Below the pieces are notes generated by a model. It was given only the letters and a program-made list of their open reading frames with translations. It ran no database searches and was not told the DNA's origin. Below, in pieces: positions 1-12,475 of a stretch of DNA of 64,000 bases (position 1 is its first letter; each line of letters opens with the position of its first letter). The stretch is from Climacium dendroides (Eukaryota; Streptophyta; Bryopsida; Hypnales; Climaciaceae): NCBI GenBank assembly GCA_950106755.1, contig OX467092.1, positions 28,488,582-28,552,581 of the forward strand, given 5' to 3'. The position numbers and the translations under genes are program-made.

Positions 1-240
1 TTGTGTGTTACATTTTTGGACATGCTTGCATGTCAAACCGATATAATTTATTGGTTCGGGTTTTATTAAATACAGCATGATTTTTAGAGTATTTGTTTTG
101 AAATCCATTTCAATTGAAGAAGTGTAGGAAAGCAATACGGTTCTTTTAAAATAATTTTTCCAATGAATCCTACCCGATGAATTCATCCTCAAAATTTCAG
201 TAGAATTTTTATGTATTAGATAAAATGCAGAGCAAGAAAT

Positions 241-630
241 GGGTTGGCGCTTGCTATGCTATCCATTCATCATTAGAATTTTATAAGAATTGTTGTGTAA
301 AACTTTCAAATAAATCTTCAAATAAAAATCTCAAAAACTTTCTGAAGAACTTAATTCTTTTGGAATCCAAAATCACTTCAATTGAATGAATTTCTCAAAA
401 TTATTTAGTAGTAGCAATAGAAGATTGAAATCATGAAAACTCACAGCTCACAAAAGAACAAAATCATAGAAGTGCAGAGGAGTGTAAAGCCAAGAGAAGC
501 AATGGATTTGCTACCTCTATAATATCATTCTATGGATCCTCTTTAATATCACCTTCATTTCAACAACTATATTATGTCTATAATATCACCCGGTGGAAAA
601 AGTGATATTATAAAAGTGATTGTTGGAGAT
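241..630 (+). repeat. Dispersed AT-rich repeat, copy A
   Basis: This stretch begins GGTTGGCGCTTGCTATGCTA and recurs, with about 200 extra bases, at 1653-2256. Shared landmarks in the same order include the start, a block around 340-420, the phrase AAGCCAAGAGAAGCAATGG near 488, and paired TATAATATCAC motifs near 520-600. No coding potential is visible. It behaves like a small non-autonomous transposon or a fragment of one. No family is recognised. Confidence 0.6.
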
Positions 631-835
631 CAACTCATGGTGTACAAGTAAAAGGTCAATATGAACGTTTACCTTGTGGTTATGATATTTGATTCCTACT
701 TGTGTTCATCTGATTTTAATTCTTGTATGATTTGAATATTGTTTGAGGAATTCTCTTCTCCGTTTTCAAATGAAATTAGACTTTTGTAACTCTCATTTCG
801 GTGGAATACTCTCATTTTAATGAATATTACGTTAT
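628..835 (+). repeat. Solo terminal segment of the element 1/2 family
   Basis: About 205 bases here are nearly identical to 31849-32054. Both copies end in CTCTCATTTTAATGAATATT, which resembles the right terminus of element 1 (TCTCATTTTAACGAATA at 22929-22945). Copies 1 and 2 lose similarity at the same base, after ATTACGTTAT, as expected for a transposon end. No gene of the family adjoins this copy, so it is probably a remnant or a deleted relative. Confidence 0.6.
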
Positions 836-1652
836 GACTAATAGTGAGCAAAATTTGTGGTGATTGTTTTTGTGTTATTTCAAAGTAATCAATAAGAATT
901 TGTATATAGAAGTGTTTTGATGGCTAATCACTCCAAGGTTCATCGTGAAGAGTGCTAGGATGGTGAATAATTATAAATAAGCTAAGAATTCTACCGCCAC
1001 AAAGAAATTCATATGTATAATTCAAATTATAAATGAAGTTTCCCTAAAAATTTATATTGAAATCTTTAGGAACAAGACAGTGGTCTGAAGGTCTTTGACC
1101 AAGGGTGTCAGTTAAGTTTTTATATGGAATTCATAAGTGCTCTTTCAGTTTTTTTAGAATTACATCAATTATGTTACACAATAAAAAGGGGTAATTACTA
1201 CAGTCAATACCAATTCATCTAAGGAAACTATTAGTCAATCGTTCTTATAGTATGCACTTAATGCCTAGAACAAAATTGCAACTAATAATGATCGAATCTT
1301 TTTTGTTAAAATGGGAGGTCTCTGGCAGTAGTCAGTATACAAATGAAAGTTCGTACACCTTACTAAAGCCAATGATTTAGATAGTGAAAAAAAGAATGAT
1401 TTCCAAATGAAGAAATCAATATTTAAAGATTAAAAGGTAAAGGATTCACTTCCAATTCCCGTTAAAAAATTCAGGAATGAAAATATGTATTCTACATAGG
1501 TTTTCATGTGAGGAAGCTTTTAGGTATCATTGGGATTGAATTTGAAGGATTGACTATCATGGTTAAGTACAAAAAATGTTACGTTATTCAAATGAAGTTT
1601 TGTGATATTCATGTTTGTAAACAAACTTTTTAGTATTTTTGTTTCAACTAGA
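836..1652. other. AT-rich, no gene seen
   Basis: I see no convincing reading frame, RNA gene or repeat structure here beyond low-complexity AT-rich sequence. Confidence 0.6.
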
Positions 1653-2458
1653 GGTTGGCGCTTGCTATGCTACGCATTCATCATTAGAATTTTATAATTT
1701 TTTTATATATTAGATAGAATGCAGAACAAAAATTTCAATAAATCTTCAAATAAAAATGACTAAAATCTTTGTATAATTTTTTTAAAAAGTAAGCATATAT
1801 TGAAATGTACAATAGAAATTTATTGAATGATGAATGAAACATATGCAATGGTAAATACTATAAAAGATACACATACATTAGAATGCATTAAAAATTTGAC
1901 TCCATTGTTACAAAAAATGGCAATCCAAATTGAAGAATTGAAAAGAAAAATTTATAAATCTTAAAAGCTTTTTAAACAACTCAATTGTTGTGGAATCCAA
2001 AATCATTTCAATTGAATAAATTTTTCAAAATCATTTGGTAGTAGCAATAGAAAATTGAAATCATGAAAGTTCAAAGCTCACAAAAGCACAAAATCATAGA
2101 AATGCAAAGAAGTGTAAAGCCAAGAGAAGCAATGGATTTGCCTTCTCTATAATATCATCATATGGATCCTCTCTAATATCACCTTAATTACAACAACTAT
2201 ATTATTTCTATAATATCACCCTTTGTAAAAAGTGATATTATAGAAGTGATTGCAAACTGCTACTCTATTTCTATGATATCACATTGTGTAAAAATACAAT
2301 TTCTATGTATGTATGATTGACAATATTTTTACATAATATTTAAAATAATTATTTTACAGACTTATTGAAATCATTATCATGCAATCTATTCAAATATATC
2401 AAATTTTTACTAATATGTAATACAATGAATGCGTAGCATAGCAAGCACGAGCCCCTAG
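1653..2458. mobile_element. Small inverted-end element, copy B of the dispersed repeat
   Basis: The left end reads GCGCTTGCTATGCTACGCAT and the right end, near 2427-2450, contains its reverse complement ATGCGTAGCATAGCAAGC, so the segment has imperfect terminal inverted repeats of about 20-25 bases. The right end finishes CCCCTAGTA, which would also suit a Helitron-like 3' end. The interior repeats copy A at 241-630. The first 250 bases recur in inverted orientation at about 15770-16010. No ORF; a non-autonomous element is the simplest reading. Confidence 0.55.
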
Positions 2459-2460
2459 TA

Positions 2461-3809
2461 TTAATGATAGCATTTGTGATATTACAGAGAGACTTATGAT
2501 TTTAGTAGTATGATAAACAAACCAAATTTTGGGAAAAGGGTATCTATTATTATGTTTAGGCTACAAAAAGGGATATATCACGGTCCAAGTACTTGAGACG
2601 GGTATTGAAGATGGTTGGGTACCAAAGGCGGGTATTGAAGAAGGCCGGGTACCTAAAATCACCAGGAAGAGTCGGGTACCTAGACCACCGGGTATATGCC
2701 TGTAGAGTTCTGGAAACCTAGGGTTTGGTATCCGCACATTTTCGTGCATGTCCGTTGTTTTGTCGTGCACCTCTACTGTTCCCTCATAAATCTCCGTTGT
2801 TCTCTTGTGCATTCTACTCTATTTTCGTGCATTCCGCTGTTCTTTGGGTGCATTTTCGTTGCATCTTCGTTGTTTGTGCATTTTGCACTTGCCGGCAGTT
2901 GACACGCATTTTTTTAGCACGGGCGTCATGAAGAAGAGGACCTTGTTTTCCGCATTGATTTGTGTGTGACTTTGGAGTTCGATTCAATTGGGGGGACTTG
3001 AAGCTGTGAAGAAGCGGACCTCAAGGCGGGCGTCGTGAAGAAGCGGACCTTGAGCATTGTTTTCTGTGTGATTTTGGAGTTCCATTTGATCGGGGGGACT
3101 TGAAGCTGCTGGGTGGTGCTGTGTGTTTGCATCTAAAGGAGGTGCAGCTTGATCTCAAGGACATGTAACTTGAAGCAGGGTTTGGGGTTTGAGGTAAAAA
3201 CCTGACTCCATTCATCACTGTTATAGGAGTGCAATGGTTCTCTTGAGGCGTGTGATCTTGCTGTTTCTTTTCTCAGCTCCTCCAAGATCTGTCAGTTTTG
3301 TACTCAACGACGCTAGGATTTCGCGCAATAGGAGTCTTGTTTTTGCGTTCTGAATTTTTGTTACTGTGAATTTTCACAATTGTCCAAAGGAGGCTTGATC
3401 CACTTGGGAGAGTCTTTCTTCGAGAGTTTGTGTCCAGTAAAGCGGACCATCTTCGAGAATTTGTGTTTGTGAGCCATGGCTATGGCGTCTACTGATGCGA
3501 GGAGGTTTCCAGTGAAGTCCAGGTCGGTCTTGGGAGTGTTCCTGTTCTTAAGATTGGAGTCTCTGTTCCTCTTAGTGTATTGATGTGAAAGTGACACTTC
3601 TGCTTCTTTGGACACTTAGGGCTTGGGATTGGTTTTTTTGCTTTGTGTTGGGAATACTGTTGCATTTCCTCTGAAGTGTTGAATTCAAAATAATGGAGGA
3701 GGTACTTTCACGACATTTCATGATTTGTATGCATGAGATGTTATTGTCTGCGTTTCTACATTGTTGGATTTCGGATCTTGGATTGTGCCGGATTGTACAC
3801 ATCTTCCTT
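2461..3809. other. Left flank of element 1, no gene assigned
   Basis: GT-rich non-coding sequence with locally repeated phrases (GTGAAGAAGCGGACCT occurs near 3008 and 3037; GGGGGGACTTGAAGCTG near 2990 and 3092). Short frames exist on both strands but none resembles a known protein or continues across plausible splice sites. It may belong to an older element or to a transcript interrupted by element 1. The region after 22951 would then be its continuation. Confidence 0.4.
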
Positions 3810-3840
3810 AAGGCCTTATTTGTTAAAATGAGACAAAATG
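3810..3840 (+). repeat. Left terminal inverted repeat of element 1
   Basis: AGGCCTTATTTGTTAAAATG plus AGACAAAATG pairs with the reverse complement of 22921-22950 with about two mismatches. A further partial TTTTGAGAC motif follows within 20 bases. Confidence 0.75.
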
Positions 3841-4354
3841 GTCATTTTGAGACTTCAAAAATTGAAAACCAAAGCCCCATTTCACAAAGAGTTGTTGAAC
3901 TCAATGATAAATAGAACTGTTTTGTCAACATCAACAAGAAGTTGCATCTAAAGAGATAGAAGAGGTGATTTTATATGATGACAATCAATTTAATAATGCG
4001 ATGGTTCAAAAGGTGCTTTCAAGGAAATTAATCAAGCGAATGAGTTCACGATCAATTAAGAAGCTTGGAGGAACCGTGTCATTTGCAATAGAATAGATCA
4101 TTTACAGTGAAAACAAACGAATCATTGAGTTTATTTTTTATTTTCCCAAATCCATGTGAAAACAATAAAGTGCTTCATAGTTACATGTCATAGCACCTCC
4201 TCTGTGTTCTAGTTTTTGTATATTTGCTATGCTATTTATAGTAACTACAATATGCCCGTACATACTCAATTTCTCTGAGTACTTACAATTTGACAATCAT
4301 TCTACTCATGGTAAAAGAGACTACAAAATTGATGGATTTTAAAACTTGTCTTTG

Positions 4355-5293
4355 TTATTTGCACATTTTCTCCCACTTTTTTTCTTTGGTCTCCGAACTT
4401 TCAATCTTTGCTGCTTCCATTGCTTGCACTTTTGCAAGCCCTCGTAGGATATCGTCACGCCTCGAAGGATAATGCGGCCGACCTCGACTATCAGAAGTAT
4501 CCCAATCATTCAAATTCTGCGTAGCCCTAGCTTTCCGCTTTGGCCTCCTCATGTTTTCGGGAACCTCCAAAGCAGAATGAGATTTTGGACCTTTGAGGGG
4601 CGGCCTTGGTAGAATCGGTTTAGGGTTTAGGTCTACAACTACAGCCTTGGTAGATTTTGAGCCCATACTTAGCCTTTGCTCTTTAACAATTCTTTGTCGA
4701 AAAAGACTATCCGATGACGGCGTTCGACTCGCTCCGCGAGACTTCAAACGAGGTGATGAATTACCATCAAACGATGTTTTACAGAATGAAACAGCCTTCC
4801 CGTGAAGTAAAATCTCGTCTTCTCCCTTTAGAAGTAGTTTTGATTCCACTCCAACAATGGGGATAGAAGCCAACCGAGTCGAAGTTTGAACGTCATCCTC
4901 GAGCCGAGGATATCTCACAACGTTGTCGATCGGGAGCTTTAGTTTCCGACTTGTGGGAGTGCCCATGCACGAAGTTGGTGATGCGGATCGTCCGTGGCTC
5001 GAGGACGTGCGCTTCAACGGTGACGGAGAACAGATAGGAGTCCTTCCGGGTCCACGACTCGGGGGGCTGTCCACAACGCCGTCCTCAATATTCCCCTTTG
5101 AATAGTTGATGGCAGCCGACGCGGCGTCCGCGGCAGAGCGCAACATGTAGGGCTTAGAGAAGGGAGCAGTTTCACAGCTTCCACCATCGGATTTGGAGTC
5201 ACTCGATCGTGCCTTTTCCGACCCAGAGAGGAGGCTCCTTGTGATTTTTTGCTTCACAAGTGATCCCAAAAAGCGAACACCTTCGACCTGCAC
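4355..5293 (-). pseudogene. Copy 1, C-terminal Ser/Pro-rich exon
   Basis: Acceptor TTTAGTGCAG precedes VEGVRFLGSLVKQK. The best conserved part is DGVVDSPPSRGPGRTPICSP, matching DRVVDSPPGSAPHRPKSCSP in copy 2. The remainder is basic and low complexity with an RRDDILRGLAKVQAMEAAK helix near the end. The frame is open to TAA at 4355. Whether it is spliced to the HAD exon or is a separate small gene is unclear because the HAD exon ends in a stop in both copies. Confidence 0.5.
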
Positions 5294-5499
5294 TAAATAA
5301 TTATTAATAAGCTCAATTCCTGCCATTTGCATCGATCAAGTAGTACTTCGAGGGCAAACAAATTCTTAAACATTGAACCAAAAGATGATTGATAAAAAAA
5401 GAGCTTCATATATTAATTACAACGAATGGTCATTCACTTCAAATACATAGTACAAAATGCCTGGACCCCTGCATGCTCAATCACACGGAAGTGTAAACT

Positions 5500-6342
5500 C
5501 TAAGTCGAAGTGTAAACTCTACGGCGACGCGTCTCTACACGTAGACCTACTCCGGAAAGCTCGTATGAGCAATTCATGACCTTTGCGGACTCTTTCATGG
5601 CCTCAATGATATCTTGGAGGGCATGGTCATCGGGACCGGGGGGGTCTAACCCGATCCGATTCTCATTGACGTATTGTTGCATCCCGTCGTCCGGACAGTT
5701 GGAATGCAACCTTCGAAGCCAAGGGAGCAGCTCGCCCATGAGCACGTCGTCCCTCCGCTTGGAATGACTCCAAGTCTCGAGGAACAAGACATTCCCATTA
5801 TCATTGCAAATACTCTTTTCAGGAGAATCATCAATGAGAAGGGTGTTCCGATCGTTAAAGAACGGGTCCTGACTATGAACGGAAAACAGGCCATCCTCAA
5901 TAATCTTCAAGGAGAACACTTTGTTTCTGCGATGGAAGAACTTTCCAGGAGCGACTTCTACCTTCGAACACTGCTCCTGGCCTAGTATATCGAAGGGGAC
6001 CCTGCAATTGCTGAACAGGTGCCCAGCAATCGGTTCTGCATTATGCTTCATCATGGTGGACCATACAATGACCCTGTGCGCAATTTCCGACACCTACTGC
6101 AAGAATTCCCTGACATTCTGTCTAGCGAATACTGCTTTCGATCCGATGACAGTCGGGTACCGATGGCTAAGAACGTTGTCTTCAAGCCTATAAGACTTCA
6201 ATTTATCAGCAAACGCCGTCGGCATGCTCTGGCAAAGCACGCCGTTCAGGTCTAAGACAATATTCAACCATTTTCTCCGTGGCGGAGGCATCAAAGGACG
6301 CAAGCTCGTTCGCAAGACCTCTCTTCGCCCCTCCGATGCTAC
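5500..6342 (-). pseudogene. Copy 1, exon with FCP1/NIF-type HAD phosphatase domain
   Basis: After acceptor TTTGATCAG the frame reads RKWLNIVLDLNGVLC, the first HAD motif with Asn in place of the second Asp of the usual DxDx(T/V). Then come VIVWSTMM (motif II region), a FDILGQEQCSKVE segment, and NTLLIDDSPEK (the DDSP motif typical of the FCP1/Ctdsp family), then WLRRLH. A TAG at 6094-6096 sits between REFLQ and VSEIAH, where copy 2 reads FLRELELIAH. In FCP1-like enzymes the first Asp is the nucleophile and the second the general acid, so DLNG predicts reduced activity. DLNG boxes are known in plant HAD proteins. Confidence 0.65.
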
Positions 6343-6862
6343 CTGATCAAAGCAAAACAAATGAGAATTGGAGTTACCTGAATAAATGCAGAAGTGGGAG
6401 AGCCAACAAGCGGACAGATGCATTTCATTCCACTAATTGACTGGGGACTTCCGCGAGGGAGTGCTTTCATTGGTACCGGACGTTGCACATTTCTATGTGT
6501 ATTGAGCTGAGCATGAACACATGCACAAATCGGATCAATTAGACATCATTGTACAGAATCTATTGCAACGCTTATACTTTATTTAAGGTAGATTATAAAA
6601 TACATGTCAAAATTTCTTTTAAGTATGGATCGTCAAGACTGCGCATTGAGGCCTACGCTATACTATTCTACACGCATGTCGACCACAGACACAGGATCCG
6701 TCCGCGCAATTCATTCAAGGATAGGCACGCCATCCTGTCAAGCATCATGAATTCGAATAAGAGTCGGCAGTTCATGCGTACCGCATTCCAAACATCCACA
6801 CAATATCAAACGACTATCACACTCTCCACCTAAAATTAATACTCTGGATTTGAGGAGTTTAC

Positions 6863-8388
6863 CTGCGAAGATCCACCCGCTTGGGTGGAATCGTCTTCCC
6901 CCTCAGCGGGCTTAGATGAAGGACCTTTCTCTTTGTCCGGAGGAGTATCGTGAAGATCTTCTTCGCCCTCGCCGTAGTCCACCTTCTCCTCCTCTTCATC
7001 AAAGAAGGGAGAATGGCATTCCACAACAGCCTTCGCCGACTCAGGGACGGAGGTCATTTCAATCGGAGACGCCGGGACCTCTGCAACACGATCAGCATCG
7101 TCGACACGAGGATGATGTTCTACATCTTGTAGGGCAATCTGTGGCTCCGGAACAACAACTTCAAATGCTGAAGGTATTGGCGAAGATATCCTTGGCACTT
7201 GCGAAGTTGGTGTGCAAACAACGACATCTTCCGGTGTCACTGCACGACCACCCTCATTATCATCGATACGAGGATGAGGGAGCCCAGCAACCAGTTCCTG
7301 CACGATTGGTGATGTAGAGATAGGTAGTGGAGGATGTGAAGGCCCAGCCTGGGATACAACCAAGGGATTTCCAAGTTGTTGACTAGACTGGGATGACAGG
7401 AGCTGCTTGAGTTGCTCAAACTGGGACGATAGATCCGAGATTTGGGCTTGAGACTTTATCTGCAACTCCATTATTTTTGCATTCGCATCGGCCAACTCTT
7501 TGTCTTTTGCTGCCTTTGCTGCTATTCGTTCAATTCTTCTGGTCCTCTTCTCCTCTTCTAGCCTCCAATAGTCCTTCTCCACCTTGATGATGGAACCCGT
7601 GGGCAAGAGCAGTGGCTTCATTTCCTTCTATTTGGGAGCGCCATCATCATTTTCTTCATCGTCATCAGATTCTCGAGGATGATCTGCAACATCATGATCA
7701 CTGCCCAGGTCAATGAAGTTGGACAAGTTGGAAACATGGGCATCAACTATGAGTTCATCATCCACCCCAACATTCTCTTCCGCCCTTGCTTGGCCGACAT
7801 CCCCAACATTTTCAGTCTTCTTTGCCTCGTCCTCCATCATCTTGTCAAATTCCGTGTCTGATTCAATATCCTCCACGATAGGACGGGCAACAGGATCCAC
7901 ACCCGCGAGTACCTGTGATTCATTACAAGGAGGTTGGGCAGATTTATTCTTTCAGACACACCAAACACGTCTACCAATCCAAGAGAGGAAGGTTGGATGT
8001 TCAAATTCTCAGAGGTGACGAGATCAGTAGTCGGATCCAGAGTTGGCATTGACACCGAGGACAACCACGCACGCATTTGGAACGTATTTGTTCTGAACTC
8101 GTTTATTCCATCCAATCCCAGATCGAAGCTAATGAGCTCTTCAATCTGCACTCGATTTTCCGTTACGGAGGTCCCAATAGGTGATTCCAGTGTCATGGGA
8201 GGCGACGGAGGCGAGTCAAACAACACCATGACGGGTCCACGACGAGGGGGTTGGACATACGTGAGCGAGTACGGCGAGTTTGAATGCATGAAGTCATTCT
8301 TGTCGAGTTTATCTGCAAAGTATGATATACTTCTATATCCCTTTGCATCGTGCTTGTCGACGTAACCATAGAAGAATGCCCCAAACAT
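6863..8388 (-). pseudogene. Copy 1, exon 3: acidic, charged coiled-coil region
   Basis: Begins after CTTGATTCAG with ATGTTTGGGG; the conserved start is FADKLDKNDF, equivalent to TAKKLDKNDF in copy 2. The rest is acidic and low complexity, then a Lys/Glu/Arg-rich helix (RTRRIERIAAKAAKDKELAD) with glutamine-rich heptads, probably a coiled coil, then a Pro/Ser-rich tail. A frameshift near 7945 and a TAG at 7628-7630 break it. It ends TTCGCAG|GTAAAC. Confidence 0.55.
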
Positions 8389-8439
8389 CTGAATCAAGAG
8401 AAGAGGACATCAGTGAGTCGTAGGGGAACAAGGAGAGGT

Positions 8440-8642
8440 TATTGTCGTGTCGGGGATAACAAGAGCATCCTACAGGCTTTGTTTTGTATGAAGAGCAAAG
8501 ACAAGAGCATGACAGGAAAACGGATTATACAAACTAGGTGATTATCGTTGAGTCGAGGATAAACGAGACAATTCCTCGATAGATTCACGAACTACAGCAG
8601 CCTAACAAATCCACTCCACAAAGTGACCATTATCCTCGAGTG
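8440..8642. repeat. Palindromes in copy 1 intron 2
   Basis: Three degenerate palindromes of the element 1 type lie inside the intron between donor 8676 and acceptor 8389: near 8440 (TTGTCGTGTCGGGGATAAC), 8543 (TTATCGTTGAGTCGAGGATA) and 8627 (TTATCCTCGAG, half site). Confidence 0.7.
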
Positions 8643-8676
8643 AATGGTAGTAAATGACATTGATAACGTGACCTAC

Positions 8677-10004
8677 CTTTGCAGCAAGCATGAGCTTGAC
8701 TTCGGTATAAATTCCAAGCACGTTCTCGCTAGGGACTGCAAATGCTTGGAGGATCTCTAAATAGAACTCCATTCGGAGTTCAGTGGGGTGAATTCTCCAC
8801 TTGCATTCTGTATTCCTGTGCGCATCCTTGTAATACGAACATGTTTCCGAAGGCGCTCGATACTCTGGCTTCATGAAATCCCGTACAGATGAAGTGAATT
8901 CGTTCTCTTTCTTGAAGAGGAAGAGAAGAAGAACATCTGGGGCGGCGCCTCGGTTCATCACGTTGTTGAGCATTTCCGCTTTGCATGGGATGTACTTGGA
9001 CTTTAGTATGTCGTACTCCGCCATGTTCAAGTCAGCGAAGCTAACAGCCGCGCTCACATCCTCACTATCACGTAATATGAAAAGCCACACGTTGGCTACA
9101 CTCATACTTGGCTCCAACTTGTCGTCCAAGAAGTCCAGAAATGGGTCTATGGCTGCCTCGACTGCTGTGGGTTTTGATCGAGGGACTTCTCTCGTGTCAA
9201 CCACTGCAAGATTCACCTCCCGACGGCAGTAAGTGAATCAGTTAGTGGTGACAAGCGCCTTCGCCGTGACATCCATGCCGCGTATCTCCACTCCACCGCT
9301 CAATTCAGGAAGACTGTATTTCAGCTTCATGAAGCGATTGTACATGTGTAGAACGTCTGGGAATTCTTTTTCGAGGTCCGCTACGCGCTTCAACCATGCA
9401 TCATTCCGTAGGCGCTTTTTAAAATAGTCGGCCTTGATGTACGAAAGGAGGAAATCCCATGTAGCAGAAGAGAATCGGTGGCGAGACTTCCAAGACCTCC
9501 ACCGCTCATCGATTATGTCCTTCCGGCTATCTAGAAGCTTTAAGTCAGGCTTGATGCTCATCAAGTCTTGAATCACGATTTTCTTCCTCTTCCTTCGCTT
9601 AGTCCAGTCCGTACTTGTCATGTTGTCCACTACTAACACCTTCATTCTTGAAACTGAAAGCTTGGGATATGGTGCAACCCGACCAGGAGTAATCCCAAGC
9701 AGATGTTGTGCCTGTTTTCCGAAATCCTTGTCAGTGAAATGGCCAGCATGTTTAAAGAACTCCCTTCGTAATCCGGCAGGCTTCAATTTGTACCCTTTAT
9801 TTTCCTTATACATTTTAAGGGTAGCTGGGTCAATGAGCTCGCCTTCACCGTGCTTTGTCAAGAAGAGTTTCCAGTGATCCCACAACTCGTCCGAGAGGGT
9901 TATTATCTGGATTTCGTTCTTCAGGTCCGACGGACCCCTATTGTTGCACCGTCTCCTTTTGGATTAATATTCTGGAAACGATCTACAACTGCATCGGTAA
10001 AGCT
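8677..10004 (-). pseudogene. Copy 1, exon 2: two unassigned conserved domains
   Basis: Acceptor TTTGCAG|AGC and donor GCAAAG|GTAGGT bound this exon. The first part (WDHWKLFLTKHGEGELIDP) matches copy 2 (YNLWSEVISSAAHGDLIDP). The second part carries HPTELRMEFYLEILQAF, matching NNTELRMEFFLNLVRKF in copy 2. A frameshift near 9925 separates the exon start from the LKNEIQIIT segment, and a TGA at 9238-9240 lies between the two parts. I do not recognise either domain. Confidence 0.6.
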
Positions 10005-10138
10005 CTGCAAAGAAGAGGTTATGGAGAAATGAGGACAGAGAGAGAGGATGATAAGAAAAACATAGAGTTCTATTTAAAATTCAAACTATTGATCAATGAA
10101 TACAAGACGAAAGGAATTCAATGCTGTAGTGCAGCAGG

Positions 10139-10163
10139 TATCGTCGAGTCGACGATGGTGGTA
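10139..10163. repeat. Palindrome in copy 1 intron 1
   Basis: TATCGTCGAGTCGACGAT lies about 15 bases inside the donor GTGAGT of intron 1. It is a near-perfect dyad of the element 1 type. Confidence 0.75.
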
Positions 10164-10176
10164 TGCTCTCACTCAC

Positions 10177-11589
10177 CTTGTAGTTGACCGGACTGTATAC
10201 AGCCTTGTTTTGTCGCACCACATGATCAGTCACTTCAAGAGTGGGACGCTTGCAGGCGATCCAGATGTTCCTACAGCTGATTATTTGATTCCCCCACGTC
10301 AGCTGCGCATGATCTAGGTGGTTCGTTGCATTGTAGAAGCGCAAAATGTGTCGAAGTTTGTTTGGGTCCAACGTCCAAACAATGTATGCGTCCCACCTCT
10401 GCAGTTCCACACACCTACTTTCACCGCACCCTTGCTTCTGAAGCTCCTTGGATGCTATTATATTGTGTTGGCCATTGATAATCATGAACTGGCCATTTTC
10501 AATGTCTTCCCACTTCTGGGGTTTTATTTTCAAGAGTTGATTATTTCTGTCCACTGGAGTCAAGCATATTTTCTGCCGCTGCTTGATGTCGATGAGTTGG
10601 ATGAGCTGCTCTTTCACGGACTTGACCATGTCCTCTTGCAGTGCACGGATTATATACTGTTCTTTCGCAATCACGCATTGCTTGATGTCCACACTAACAG
10701 TGTTCTGATCGAAGAGAAAACACTGCTTGTGTTCTGCCCAGAATTCCCTCTGAATGAGTGCGTGCCTCTGAAACTCTTCCATCGGCTCTTCTGATTGAGT
10801 TCCAACTGATGTCAATGCAGACCCCGAGCTACCTGAACCCGTGGCACCTCCCACTAAACTTTTCCTTCTTCTCTTACTTGGTGGTGTTGGGCTCGGATCA
10901 ATGGAACCCTGAGTTTGAGTCTCCAGCATGGGTTGACTAGGTTGAGTCCCCCTACTTCTGCCTCCTCTACTTCCAGATGGCAGGTTCCGCTTTCCAGTCG
11001 ATTCTCATTGTTGAATATTACGTATTTGCCCTCCCACACTTGGAGGAGCTTGAACGTTTGACAAAGCGTACCTATCTAATGTCTGGAAGATAAGGCTGAG
11101 CTTGGTCGCAGTAGCTTTGCCGGTCCCGGTTTTCCATGGAAGATATCCGCTATCTATGAATTGCTGATTGAAGGACTCCATTTCAGAGCCCTCCAATAAT
11201 GTCATGAGGTTCTCAAGGTCAAACTTTGCTTGATTTGAGTTGACATTGAGCACTATTGAGTGACAATGTTTTCCGGCTTTCCCAACGTCATCTACCTCAC
11301 GTAGGACGACCGCAACGTAGTTGTTGTGGTGAGCATCTATGAACATCACCTTCTCATTCAAATTCCACACTAGGTAACCCGGCTGCCCAGTGACTTTGTA
11401 CCAGAGAAAGACGTAGTCTTTCCATCGGTTCACACCAAAACTCCAACTCGCAACATGCGATTTGAACTGGAATAGTTTCCCGTAGCTATCCTCCATTTCT
11501 GAAATGAAGGGTCCATCTTCGACAGGATTGACGAAGGGTTCAAGGTGGTGCTTTATCACTGAATAGTCGTACGCATCCTCCGAATCCAT
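10177..11589 (-). pseudogene. Copy 1, exon 1: N-terminal domain and INGQH (ParB/DGQHR-like) segment
   Basis: Translation starts at 11589 (MDSEDAYDYS) just after an acceptor-like CTTTTGACAG, so the 5' UTR may be spliced. Residues 1-194 form a domain of unknown family (contains KTGTGKATATKLS). A TGA at 11005-11007 interrupts the frame, which continues through a basic linker (PSKRRRK) to the motif FMIINGQHNIIASKELQ at roughly residue 365. The G-Q-H-x3-A spacing resembles the signature of DGQHR and ParB/sulfiredoxin folds. Copy 2 has FYIINGQHSVTASKMM at the equivalent place. Matching on one motif alone is weak evidence for the fold. The exon ends AACTACAAG|GTGAGT. Confidence 0.6.
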
Positions 11590-11699
11590 TCTCAGGTCCT
11601 GTCAAAAGGTGTGCATGATTGGAATTTAGTTTAAGCCTCTACGCTCCGTTTCCAAAAGATGTCCTATGAATTTGCTTTAGTAAAATTCACATAATTGGA

Positions 11700-12475
11700 C
11701 ACAGCATCGTCGACTCAACGATAACTAGTGTTTGGGAATGATTCCACTAGCTGCAAATTTGAGTGGTTATTTCATGTGAATGATATGTGGAGAACGTTTG
11801 GGACTACTCGAGATTACTATTGTTTTTTTTGATGTTGTATCAATGATTTAAGGATACAATGTTTTTAATACAAAATTATGGGGTTTTCTGGAAAATATTG
11901 TTCTTTACCTCCATTTCAGTTCAGTTTTGTTTATCTGGCTCTTATCGGATGATTGACTTCTATGAATGATGGTATGCATTCTAGTGGTTAACATCATTTA
12001 CTTCCATGTTATCCTCGACTCGAGGATAACCAGGGATACTCCACAGGTTCCTAGGATGTCTGCATAGGATTGAATTTTCTCAGTTTATCTCTATTTTAGT
12101 TCAATGTTGTTATTTCCGCTCTTTTCTGATGATTGTCTTCTATGATTGATTGTATGCTTTCTAGTGGTTAACTTCAATTAACTTCAAGTTATCCTCGACT
12201 CGATGATATCCAGGGATACTTTACAGATATCTAAATTGTCTGGCTTTCGTTGATTTATCTCAGGTTACCTTCCATTTTAGTTGAATTTTGTTTTTTGTGG
12301 CTACGATTTGATTATTGTCTCCTAGAAATTATTGATAGCTTCCTAGTGGATAACATCAGTTACCTCCAAGGTATCCTCGAGTCGAGGATAACCAAGGATT
12401 CTTAACAACTATCTAGAAAGTCTGGATACCGCTAAAGTGTCCCAGGTTATCCTCGACTCGAGGATAACCTTGACT
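11700..12475. repeat. Upstream palindromes of copy 1
   Basis: Five dyads of about 22 bases lie upstream of the leftward gene: near 11708, 12014, 12188, 12371 and 12448. The consensus is TATCCTCGACTCGAGGATA, with the 11708 copy closer to the array at 17.8-19.3 kb. The intervening 150-190 base blocks are themselves similar (TTCTATGATTGAT, TCTAGTGGTTAAC, ATTTTAGTTCAAT recur), so this is a degenerate tandem array. Confidence 0.8.

Larger units (their letters stand above)
4355..11589 (-). pseudogene. Multi-exon gene of unknown family, copy 1 (ParB/DGQHR-like plus FCP1-like HAD)
   Basis: A minus-strand gene whose parts match, in the same order, copy 2 at 25355-31597. Exons inferred from splice signals and homology are 11589-10177, 10004-8677, 8388-6863, 6342-5500 and 5293-4355. 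A counterpart of copy 2's short fourth exon was not found. Exon 1 joins exon 2 in phase (donor AAG|GTGAGT, acceptor TTTGCAG). The frame is broken by TGA at 11005-11007, TGA at 9238-9240, TAG at 7628-7630, TAG at 6094-6096, and frameshifts near 9925 and 7945. Each stop lies in an otherwise continuous homologous frame, so this is a recently decayed gene. Palindromes lie upstream and in introns 1 and 2. Function is unknown; its association with the transposase gene suggests an accessory or regulatory role in the element. Confidence 0.7.

Noticed and set aside
2561..3914. Several overlapping frames of 60-85 codons
   Set aside because: No family similarity, no splice-site support and no agreement between strands.
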